Source: Gillisia hiemivivida
GTDB lineage: Bacteria; Bacteroidota; Bacteroidia; Flavobacteriales; Flavobacteriaceae
Assembly: GCF_007997295.1 (NCBI RefSeq)
Contig: NZ_VORY01000027.1
Coordinates: 1 to 36,812, forward strand
Reading direction: 5' to 3'
DNA: 36,812 bases
The notes beneath the pieces are model-generated. The model did not search any database. It was not told the DNA's origin and saw nothing but the letters and a program-made list of their open reading frames with translations. Positions 27,275 through 34,291 of the stretch are shown here, one piece after another. The translations under genes and the position numbers were made by a program. Positions within the stretch are counted from its first letter, which is position 1; the number at the start of each line of letters is the position of its first letter.

Positions 27275-27563
27275 AATATAGCATTTTATAAAGATTATTA
27301 TCGAGATAACAGCAGTTGGACATTGTATTTAAAAGTATTGAGAGCAGCTCAATTTAGTTTATGTACCGATTAGTCATCACCCTATAAAATGTTTCTAGCA
27401 GTTCTTGAGCTTTTTTAAACTTAATTTTATCGATGGTTGAAAATACTATGTCATTAGATCAATAATTAAAGAAAGGATGCTTAGAAAATTGTTCTAATCT
27501 TTCCAGAGAAATTTTAATATAGTTGTAGACAATTTTTAAGGATTGAAAGCTGATTTTGAGCAT
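27275..27563. repeat. diverged repeat R1 (partner of R2 at 30472-30775)
   Basis: About 289 bp that align along their whole length with 30472-30775, in the same orientation. Shared blocks include AATATAGC at the left end, ACTTTTTTAAACTTAATT-like sequence in the middle, CGATGGTTGAAA, and TAGTTGTAGA near the right end. The identity is perhaps three quarters by eye. The right end carries the recombinase remnant at 27459-27563, the left end lies about 45 bases upstream of the AraC start, so this repeat also forms the AraC upstream region. Confidence 0.8.
27459..27563 (-). pseudogene. tyrosine recombinase C-terminal remnant (copy 1)
   Basis: A 34-codon minus-strand open stretch ending YNYIKISLERLEQFSKHPFFNY aligns with the C-terminus of the remnant at 30659-30892 (YNYIEACLIKHLENISKQ then VLFN). 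It keeps the Tyr region but has lost the GHTSEK part by deletion or frameshift. On its own it would not be recognisable; the call depends on the second copy. Confidence 0.6.
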
Positions 27564-27567
27564 GTCA

Positions 27568-27751
27568 TTTTAATCCCTCATTGAGGGATTAACCCGCCTG
27601 ACCGGCTGGGCAGGTTCCCCGAGGCCTGCCCGAAATATTCAGGCGGGCTTGCCTCGAATTTTTAAAAGTATTTTCCTCCCGAACCATCGGGACATACCTA
27701 GTGGGCCCGCCCGTACCGTTCGGGCGGGCTTGCCCCGAGGCTCTTGATTTT
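27568..27751. repeat. nested palindromic repeat, copy C (long form)
   Basis: About 184 bp, nearly identical to copy B and in the same orientation. Its end palindrome TTAATCCCTCA-T-TGAGGGATTAA is perfect, and the arm pairs CCCGCCTGA/TCAGGCGGG, GGGCAGG/CCTGCCC, CCCGA/TCGGG and GCCCGCCCG/CGGGCGGGC are all intact, which makes it the best-preserved copy. It begins four bases after repeat R1 ends. Confidence 0.92.
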
Positions 27752-27990
27752 ATTCTCTGTTTGAATATAGATAACGCAATAGTTCTATAGGGCTGAACAA
27801 AATGAACACATTGGGATTAAGGCAGGTAAACAAGGTGACTCATATTTCCGCAATAGCCCATTAGTAAAAAGCAACTGAAATCTAATCAAAAAGGTTTGAA
27901 AAATGAGGCAGTAGGTTTATCCTGTATCTATAAAAATGCTGCTATTTGGTTTAAAAGTTTTTTTGTAGCACATTCACATATAGGATGCTA
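27752..27990. other. intergenic sequence without recognisable gene
   Basis: AT-rich sequence between repeat C and the terminator of the lyase gene. A plus-strand stretch of about 31 codons ending near 27875 is open, but it has no start and matches no family I know. Nothing else can be supported. Confidence 0.5.
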
Positions 27991-28020
27991 CTCAAAAAAT
28001 TAGCCGATTTAGAAGCGGCT
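27991..28020 (-). terminator. intrinsic terminator of the amidohydrolase-lyase operon
   Basis: On the minus strand AGCCG (28016-28020) pairs with CGGCT (28002-28006) around a nine-base loop, followed by AATTTTTTG. It lies 56 bases after the lyase stop codon. Confidence 0.7.
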
Positions 28021-28075
28021 TACTTCAACTTGGATTAACTAAATTATGGAATTGTTGCGTTCAATGGGTTGCTAA

Positions 28076-29266
28076 TTAGATTTTTGAAAGCGCTTGATCA
28101 AAATCAGCAATAATATCTTCTATATTTTCTATTCCCACCGCACATCGTATTAAGGTTTCAGGAATACCCAACTGTTTTCGCTCTTCTTCTGTGGCTTCAA
28201 CATGACTTGTTACTTTTGGTGGGCCTATAAGTGTACTTACTGAACCTAAACTTGCTGCCAAATGAGCCAGCTCCAAACTATTCAAAAACACTTTCACTTT
28301 GCCGAAATTTCCTTTAACAGAGAAGGATAATACTCCTCCAAATCCTGTCATTTGGCTTGATGCAATTTTGTGTCCGGGGTGTGATTCCAGTCCTGGATAA
28401 AAAACCTGTTCAATTTTTTTATGTCTTTCCAGATGTTCAGCCAACTTCATGGCATTTTCATTTTGTCTCAAAACCCTCAATTCCAGCGTTTGGATTCCCC
28501 TCAATAACATGTAAGCAGTATTTGCATGCAAACTGGCACCGTTGATTTCCCGATAATGAAATATTTGTTGTATTAAATCTTTTTTACCGCAAGCTACTCC
28601 TCCCATTGCATCGGAATGACCTCCCAGATATTTTGTAGCGCTATGCAAAACAATATCGGCGCCAAGCTCCAGAGGCTGTTGATTGATTGGCGAAGCAAAT
28701 GTATTGTCTACAACAACTAATGCCCCAACTTCGTGGGCAGCCTTAATGAGCCTTTTTAAATCCAGTATTTTTAAGGTGGGATTTGTAGGAGTTTCCAGAT
28801 ATAGCATCTTACAGCCTTTTTTTACTTCTGCTTCAATTTCCTCATGATTTGTGGTATCACAGAGGCTTACCTCAATTCCATTCTTAGGAAGAAATTCTAA
28901 AAACACAATACTCGTACCACCATAAGTATCTTTGATAGAAACAACGCGATCGCCCTGGGATAAAAAAGTTGACAAAGTGTTGCTTATTGCGGCCATACCT
29001 GTTGAAAAGCTAGTAGCTGCTTCGGCATTTTCAAGAACTCTTACTTTTTCTTCAAAAACTGCTACCGTTGGATTGGTGTTTCTACTATAGATATGCCCTT
29101 CTTTCTTCCCAATGGCCACATCAAACCAGTCATCCACGTTGTCATATCCAAATGTTACACTATTTACGATAGGTACCTGAGTAGCTCCCTGATAGAACAA
29201 TTCGCTCTGCCCTCCCCATACCGCTTTTGTTCCTTGTTTCTTACTGTTCATTTTGTCGCTTTTCAT
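28076..29266 (-). CDS. PLP-dependent Cys/Met metabolism enzyme (cystathionine gamma-synthase/lyase family)
   Basis: A 396-residue fold-type I PLP enzyme of the transsulfuration family. The PLP-binding Lys212 is in SATKYLGGHSD, YSRNTNPT (60-67) gives the Tyr/Arg that bind the cofactor phosphate of the neighbouring subunit, and Tyr114 in DTYGGT stacks on the ring. The position after Tyr-Gly is Gly, not the Cys typical of methionine gamma-lyase, so cystathionine gamma-synthase/lyase or a broader C-S lyase is more likely; the exact reaction cannot be fixed from sequence. It starts four bases after the stop of the M20 amidohydrolase, so the two form one operon. Confidence 0.9.
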   Translation of the reverse strand: MKSDKMNSKKQGTKAVWGGQSELFYQGATQVPIVNSVTFGYDNVDDWFDVAIGKKEGHIYSRNTNPTVAVFEEKVRVLENAEAATSFSTGMAAISNTLSTFLSQGDRVVSIKDTYGGTSIVFLEFLPKNGIEVSLCDTTNHEEIEAEVKKGCKMLYLETPTNPTLKILDLKRLIKAAHEVGALVVVDNTFASPINQQPLELGADIVLHSATKYLGGHSDAMGGVACGKKDLIQQIFHYREINGASLHANTAYMLLRGIQTLELRVLRQNENAMKLAEHLERHKKIEQVFYPGLESHPGHKIASSQMTGFGGVLSFSVKGNFGKVKVFLNSLELAHLAASLGSVSTLIGPPKVTSHVEATEEERKQLGIPETLIRCAVGIENIEDIIADFDQALSKI

Positions 29267-29270
29267 AGTT

Positions 29271-30413
29271 TCATTTTGGATGCGTTAATATTCTTTTAAT
29301 TATTCCCTTAAACATGTTCATTCCCGTTTCTATGATTTCATCAGGGAAATCATAGTTGGCTTGATGTAGGGCAGGGGATTCTAGCCCGGCTCCAATGCCA
29401 AACATGGCAGCCTTGTGTTTTTTAGAAAACCAGCCAAAATCTTCTCCAAATTTAAAAGGGGTAATTTTATTAATGATATCATAATTGTGCATTTTTGCTG
29501 TCTCTGTAATGACTTGGGTACAGAACTCGTCATTAAAAACTGCGGGGAAAAAATCAAACCATTTTGCTGTGTAAGGCAATTTATGTTTTGAGCAAACTTC
29601 TAAAAGAATCCTGTCAACATCCTGCTTTAGCCCTTCCATTTTCTCTATGCTTTTGGTTCTTAACGTATAATGTATCTCGCCATACCCGGCAGAAATGCCA
29701 TAAGATTTCACTCCCATGCTGGAATAAATGGGTACACATAACCTGAAATCTTCTTTCGCAGGGTCATTATTATTTAACCTATTAAATTTTTGTATAAGCT
29801 CAGCAATACACAATGCCGGATTCACTCCATATTCAGGTTCAGCAGAATGCGACTCTTTACCTTTCAGTTGGATAGCAACACTCTGCACAGTAGAAGAAAA
29901 ATTGCCGTTAATGGTTATAATAGAATGAATTGGATGACCGGGAACATTATGCAATGCAAATATATAATCCGGTTTTAACTCACTAAACCTATTATCGTTT
30001 AAAACATTTGGCGCACCGGCACCTGTTTCTTCAGCCGGTTGAAAAAGCAATATCACTTTTCCATTCTTAAAATTCTGTTCTTTTAGCCAAAAGAACAGTC
30101 CGGCTACAATGGCCATATGACCATCGTGGCCACATTTGTGGGATATGCCTTTATTGATAGAACGGTGCAGAAAGTTATTTTCTTCTACAATAGGAAGAGC
30201 ATCCAATTCGCAGCGAATTACAATAGTGGGACCGCTATTTGAAAACTCAGTTATAACTGCTAACCCATTCCCTCCAATATTTTCAATTATTTTGGCATTA
30301 TGATATTTTTCTATGAATTTCTTAATCCGTCCAGCCGTTTCTGTCTCTTGCCCCGACAGCTCAGGATATATGTGTAATTCTTTTCTGAGCAATGTTAGTT
30401 CTTCGAGACTCAT
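29271..30413 (-). CDS. M20 family amidohydrolase (N-acyl-amino-acid hydrolase-like)
   Basis: A 380-residue metal-dependent amidohydrolase of the hippurate hydrolase/aminoacylase group. Visible elements are RKELHIYPELSGQE at the N-terminus, the metal site CGHDGH at 94-99 (Cys94, His96), the EETGAGAPNVL catalytic/metal segment near 131, HNVPGHP, the dimerisation-domain HSAEPEYGVNPA and the late FGEDFGWFS and LHQANYDFPDE metal-ligand regions. No signal peptide is present, so it acts in the cytosol. The family removes acyl groups from N-acyl amino acids. The downstream lyase gene suggests the released product is a sulfur amino acid or S-conjugate. The promoter must lie in or next to repeat R2. 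Confidence 0.92.
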   Translation of the reverse strand: MSLEELTLLRKELHIYPELSGQETETAGRIKKFIEKYHNAKIIENIGGNGLAVITEFSNSGPTIVIRCELDALPIVEENNFLHRSINKGISHKCGHDGHMAIVAGLFFWLKEQNFKNGKVILLFQPAEETGAGAPNVLNDNRFSELKPDYIFALHNVPGHPIHSIITINGNFSSTVQSVAIQLKGKESHSAEPEYGVNPALCIAELIQKFNRLNNNDPAKEDFRLCVPIYSSMGVKSYGISAGYGEIHYTLRTKSIEKMEGLKQDVDRILLEVCSKHKLPYTAKWFDFFPAVFNDEFCTQVITETAKMHNYDIINKITPFKFGEDFGWFSKKHKAAMFGIGAGLESPALHQANYDFPDEIIETGMNMFKGIIKRILTHPK

Positions 30414-30471
30414 CTATTTTACTTTTTTTGCACCCTGTCTTAAATTGTTTACAACATCTATTATACAAAGT

Positions 30472-30775
30472 AATATAGCTTTTTGTAAAGATAATTATCG
30501 GTACAGAAGTAGTTTAAAGCTTTTTATGAAAATATTGTTATCAACTCCATTTAGGAAATGGATCTATTAATCATTAGCCTGTGAAATGTTTCTGGCATCT
30601 CTTGAACTTTTTTAAACTTAATTGTACCGATGGTTGAAACTACTATGTTATAAGATCACTAATTAAATAAAACTTGCTTAGAAATGTTTTCTAAGTGTTT
30701 GATAAGACAAGCTTCAATGTAGTTGTAGAATACCTTTTCAGAAGTATGACCACTTAGCCGGAATGTTTTTAACAT
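30472..30775. repeat. diverged repeat R2 (partner of R1 at 27275-27563)
   Basis: About 304 bp in the same orientation as R1, starting about 60 bases upstream of the amidohydrolase start, just as R1 starts about 45 bases upstream of the AraC start. It therefore combines the end of a tyrosine recombinase reading frame with about 190 bases of adjoining non-coding DNA. R1 and R2 bracket copy C and the two-gene amidohydrolase-lyase operon. Confidence 0.8.
30497..30631. repeat. imperfect inverted repeats inside R2
   Basis: ATCGGTACA (30497-30505) followed after six bases by GTTTAAA (30512-30518) is mirrored by TTTAAAC (30611-30617) and, after five bases, TGTACCGAT (30623-30631). The arms enclose about 90 bases. 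In R1 the right-hand arm is kept in changed form (TTATCGAT) and the left arm starts ATCGAGATAA. They could be integrase-binding arms or the ends of a small element. Confidence 0.55.
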
Positions 30776-30892
30776 ACCTACTCCCTTTTTAAATTTTGGG
30801 GTATAAGTTTGTTTATGCTTTTTGATTGGAGTTTTGTGAGAAAGTTTAATAAATGGACTTGTTATACCGAGTTGCTTATAAATAAAAAGCAC
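30659..30892 (-). pseudogene. tyrosine recombinase/integrase remnant with internal deletion (copy 2)
   Basis: A 77-codon minus-strand frame. Its second half (FRLSGHTSEKVFYNYIEACLIKHLENISKQ, read in two parts) matches the C-terminus of flavobacterial phage/transposon integrases, including the GHT-S/T histidine and the catalytic Tyr in YNYI. The first half (LGITSPFIKLSHKTPIKKHK) resembles the beta-strand region that precedes the HxxR box in the same proteins. The HxxR box between them is deleted and the N-terminus is missing, so it is inactive. Confidence 0.72.
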
Positions 30893-30912
30893 AGCTTTAG
30901 GTGCGCTTTTTT
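30884..30912 (-). terminator. intrinsic terminator of the rsbQ-kinase operon (bidirectional)
   Basis: On the minus strand GCAC (30901-30904) and GTGC (in 30889-30892) form a stem extended by an A-run upstream and followed by TTTTT. It lies about 32 bases after the kinase stop. The A and T runs make it usable in both directions. Confidence 0.65.
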
Positions 30913-30943
30913 GATTTAGATGTTATTCTAATTAAAAAAATCC

Positions 30944-32992
30944 CTAATCTAAAATAGCTAGAATTTCACCTGCTTTCAACTTCTTTAGGCCTTCAATGAT
31001 CTTCTTGAATTCTGCGGTACATGCCTTAGATTTCTTCTGAAGTATTTCTGTAGCCGTAACATCTTTTTCTATCAAGATCCTTACTTCCTCCATCAATTTA
31101 CTGAGATTGTCTGCTTGAATATAGAACATAGACATAGTGCTTTTATGTATAAGATCTCCAAGCATTTCGGTACTGTTGGCTTTTACAGCATCCAGAAATT
31201 CTTGCTCATAAGTTACTAGTGCATCTAAGGTGCTTTTGATGAATTTATCTAGATAAAGTGCATTGTGGTTAGACATCTTTACAAATTTTGAGACATTAAA
31301 AGATGGACTCTGCCCTAGTTGAGGTTGTGACGTGTTTTTTACGGCTTGAATCTCTTTCTCATCTACCATTTCCTCAACCGACTCTAGATTGGTCAGAGGA
31401 TATTTTTTCATCTCTTGGTGGTCTGGATTATGTAAGTAATGTACTAACATTTCCAGTAGTTTTTCTGGCTGGAAGGGTTTAGGTACGTGATCTTGGAACC
31501 CTGCCTTTTTAAGTTTGTAGTTGATCTCTCCTCTTTCTGAAGCAGATAAAGCTATTAGAATAGGTTGTTTTTTCAGTTTCAGAGCACGAATTTCCTTAGC
31601 AGTTTTATATCCATTCAACTTGGGCATGTGTAAATCCAGCAAGATAAGATCAAAGTCCTTTTTCCTTAACATTTCTATCGCTTCAAAACCGCTTTTTGCC
31701 GATTCGTTTTCGAGTTTCCAATCATTTAAAAACTGAGCAGTTATATAAATATTGGCAGGATTGTCATCTACTACCAGCACTCGGGACGATTCTAAGATTT
31801 TTCGATCTTCTGTGCTAATTTTTTTATCCTTAGGGCAAGAATAATTTTCATTAACCTCGTACCAGATCTCGAAGCTGAATTCGGAGCCTTGACCCTCTAT
31901 ACTTTGCACTTTCATTTCTGATTTATGCAGGTGGAGTAGTTTTTGACTAATTGTAAGACCAAGCCCAGTGCCGCCATATTCCAGATTCACATCGTAACTA
32001 GCCTGAGAAAATTCCTGAAATATAGCTTCCAATTTGTCTTGTGGGATTCCCATTCCCGTATCACATACCTTAAATCCAAACAGGGACTCATTACTTCCTG
32101 TTTCCAGATGTTCAATAATAATTGATACAGATCCCTTTTTGGTGAACTTAATGGCGTTTCCAATAAGATTGGTAAGTATCTGCGAGAGCTTTATCGGATC
32201 TCCACTTAGTTCTTGTGGTACATTTTCGTCCATTTCTACCAACAAGTCTATATTCTTTTCTGCAGCCTTTACCCTAAAAGTTTGCTGCAGCATTTTAACC
32301 ATATTTTTAATATTGAAATCTCGTTTTTCCAGTTCCACCTTTTCAGCTTCAATTTTACTCAGATCTAGCAAATTATTTACCAGCCCTAGAAGATTTTCAG
32401 ATGAGAGCAGTAAGATTCTTGCATATTCCTTTTGATCCTCGTTGAGGTGGGTTTTACTTAAGAGATTTCCAATTCCTAAAATAGCATGTAGCGGAGTTCT
32501 TATTTCATGACTAATAGTAGATAAAAACTCTGCCTTAGCATGAGAATCTTCTTCAGCCTTCTTTTTGGCTGCCATTAGTTCCTTTTCATATTTCTTACGG
32601 TCGGTAATGTCAAATATGGTAGCTCGATAGGTAAGCGGATTCTTTCCTTTGGCGGGGATCTCATTCACATTTATAAGTCCGGGAAAAGAAGAACGGTCTT
32701 TTTTAACAATATCAAAATTGATTTCCTGAATAAAGCCTTGCATGCGTATTAATGGAAAAAAATGAGTTTCGAAAAAAATTTGCCCTCCTATCTTAAAAAG
32801 ATCGGGGAATTTCTTAACATAGATTATCTCCTCTTTGGTAGAATTAAGCCAAGAGAGTAGGGTGCGGTTAATATTATATATAGTCCCGTCTGTTAAGAAT
32901 GAAACATAGCCGCACGGGGAATTTTCATATAATTCCTCTGCAGTTTCAGTAACTTTCCCTTTAGGGATACTATGCTTATTTGTTATACTCAT
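30944..32992 (-). CDS. PAS-domain hybrid histidine kinase/response regulator coupled to RsbQ-like hydrolase
   Basis: A 682-residue cytosolic hybrid kinase without membrane segments. Domains in order: PAS (about 15-135; SPCGYVSFLTDGTIYNINRT, GGQIFFETHFFPLIRMQG), HisKA with phosphoacceptor His162 (FLSTISHEIRTPLHAI), ATPase domain (NLIGNAIKFT, DTGMGIPQDK, GTGLGLTIS), a receiver with VVDDNPAN, phosphoacceptor Asp453 (LILLDLHMPK) and the KPFQPEK lysine, and a C-terminal helical region that looks like a degenerate HPt with His616 (DLIHKSTMSM). The ATG overlaps the stop of the upstream hydrolase as ATGA. PAS domains with the ETHFFPLIRMQG segment are, as I recall, the kind found beside RsbQ-type hydrolases, in place of the RsbP phosphatase of Bacillus. 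Confidence 0.93.
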   Translation of the reverse strand: MSITNKHSIPKGKVTETAEELYENSPCGYVSFLTDGTIYNINRTLLSWLNSTKEEIIYVKKFPDLFKIGGQIFFETHFFPLIRMQGFIQEINFDIVKKDRSSFPGLINVNEIPAKGKNPLTYRATIFDITDRKKYEKELMAAKKKAEEDSHAKAEFLSTISHEIRTPLHAILGIGNLLSKTHLNEDQKEYARILLLSSENLLGLVNNLLDLSKIEAEKVELEKRDFNIKNMVKMLQQTFRVKAAEKNIDLLVEMDENVPQELSGDPIKLSQILTNLIGNAIKFTKKGSVSIIIEHLETGSNESLFGFKVCDTGMGIPQDKLEAIFQEFSQASYDVNLEYGGTGLGLTISQKLLHLHKSEMKVQSIEGQGSEFSFEIWYEVNENYSCPKDKKISTEDRKILESSRVLVVDDNPANIYITAQFLNDWKLENESAKSGFEAIEMLRKKDFDLILLDLHMPKLNGYKTAKEIRALKLKKQPILIALSASERGEINYKLKKAGFQDHVPKPFQPEKLLEMLVHYLHNPDHQEMKKYPLTNLESVEEMVDEKEIQAVKNTSQPQLGQSPSFNVSKFVKMSNHNALYLDKFIKSTLDALVTYEQEFLDAVKANSTEMLGDLIHKSTMSMFYIQADNLSKLMEEVRILIEKDVTATEILQKKSKACTAEFKKIIEGLKKLKAGEILAILD

Positions 32993-33810
32993 TGAGTCGT
33001 ACTTGCAAGATAATTCTTTATAGCAAGGGTAGTTTCCTCCGGAGCACTAAGATTAGGGCAATGTCCGGTTGCATTTAAGATCTGAAATTCAGAATTCTGA
33101 AGATTATCGTGTACATATTGGCCCACTTCTACGGGAGCTATAATATCTTGAGAACACTGTAATACCAAAGTGGGTACAACTACAGATGTCAAGTCTTTAC
33201 GATTATCAGATAAAAAAGTAACTTTGGCAAAATGTTTTGCGATCTCCGGATTGGTTCGGCAAAAACTATTGGTAAGCTCTTCACCCAACTCCGGTTTATC
33301 TGGATTACCCATTATAACAGGAGCCATATTAGCAGACCAACCCAAGTAGTTACTGTCTAAGGCCTCCATAAGATCGTCTATGTCTTCTTTATAAAAACCA
33401 CCCACATAACCATCATCATTAATATATCTTGCAGAAGGTCCTATCATAATTAATTTTGAAAATCGTGAAGGCTCCAGATTTGCTGCAAGTGCAGCTATCA
33501 TACAACTTACCGAATGAGCTACAAAAATCACATCTTTTAAGTCCAGCTCTTCGCAAATCTCTAAGATGTCTTCTGAATACCCCAAAAGCTCATCGTATTT
33601 TTCTTTGGAATAAGAATTATTGTCAGAATTACCTGCACCTACGTGATCAAAGAGAATGACCTTATAGTCTTTTTCAAATTCAGGGTACACATAGCGCCAC
33701 ATATGCTGGTCGCAACCGTACCCATGAGCAAATAGCATAGGCTGAATTCCGCTGCCAAGTACCTTGACATTGTTTCTTTGTAGTGCGGAAATCTTTTCTA
33801 AGGAACTCAT
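32989..33810 (-). CDS. RsbQ-like alpha/beta hydrolase
   Basis: A 273-residue hydrolase that follows Bacillus subtilis RsbQ along its whole length, for example KVLGSG, HGYGCDQHMW, VILFDHVGAGNSD, FSKLIMIGPS, LQCSQDIIAP and GHCPNLS. The triad is Ser100 (AHSVS), Asp222 and His250, within four positions of the known RsbQ triad (Ser96, Asp219, His247). RsbQ activates its PAS-containing partner, RsbP, in the energy-stress pathway, probably by making or delivering a small hydrophobic ligand; the plant receptors D14 and KAI2 belong to the same family. Here the partner is the overlapping PAS hybrid kinase. The nucleophile-elbow sequence is AHSVS rather than the GHSxG consensus. Confidence 0.93.
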   Translation of the reverse strand: MSSLEKISALQRNNVKVLGSGIQPMLFAHGYGCDQHMWRYVYPEFEKDYKVILFDHVGAGNSDNNSYSKEKYDELLGYSEDILEICEELDLKDVIFVAHSVSCMIAALAANLEPSRFSKLIMIGPSARYINDDGYVGGFYKEDIDDLMEALDSNYLGWSANMAPVIMGNPDKPELGEELTNSFCRTNPEIAKHFAKVTFLSDNRKDLTSVVVPTLVLQCSQDIIAPVEVGQYVHDNLQNSEFQILNATGHCPNLSAPEETTLAIKNYLASTTQ

Positions 33811-34291
33811 ATAAGAATATATTTTGGATGAATTTAAGAAAAGTCTAAGTAGTTTGTTGATAACAATGTGCCATTTTCACGAAATTTTATGAAACATGAA
33901 TATAACTATTATTAAAAGAATTTCATGTATTTATGGATCTCTTACATGAAAATTTCAATTTCACTAGAAAATGTTTAATATTGGAATGGAGAAAATATAT
34001 TCTTAACATTTGTTAAAATTTTATTTCTTCAAGAAATGTTAAAAATATCCTACAATCATCACTTTTGATTTTTCTCTTTTATAATTCACTTTTCTAATTG
34101 TTAGATTTCTAAAATATTGAACGTAACTCCATTCTGTTAATTGCGAGGCATTCGTGTGTTTGTCTTTAATTATTTTATTGAACGAATTTAAAAAAATGAT
34201 CTGGTAAAATGGATTATCTTTTTACCTTCATCGAAAATATATTATTTTCAATTTTTAAAACTGCAACACCAATCTGTAGCCCTATTTATTT
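33811..34291. other. AT-rich divergent intergenic region
   Basis: Space between the leftward rsbQ-kinase operon and the rightward symporter gene; promoters for both must lie here, but I see no convincing TTG-N19-TAnnTTTG pair. Structures that could bind regulators are the inverted repeat TTTCATGTA/TACATGAAA (33921-33929 and 33943-33951), preceded by a related ACATGAA at 33894-33900, and the small palindrome TTAACA-TT-TGTTAA (34003-34016). No gene is present. Confidence 0.55.
33921..33951. promoter_or_regulatory. inverted repeat in the rsbQ/symporter intergenic region
   Basis: TTTCATGTA and TACATGAAA are exact complements separated by 13 bases, about 110 bases upstream of rsbQ. A dimeric regulator site is possible; no regulator can be named. 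Confidence 0.35.

Noticed and set aside
32034-32435. 133-residue plus-strand open frame inside the hybrid kinase
   Set aside because: It is opposite the HisKA/ATPase domains and has no recognisable features.
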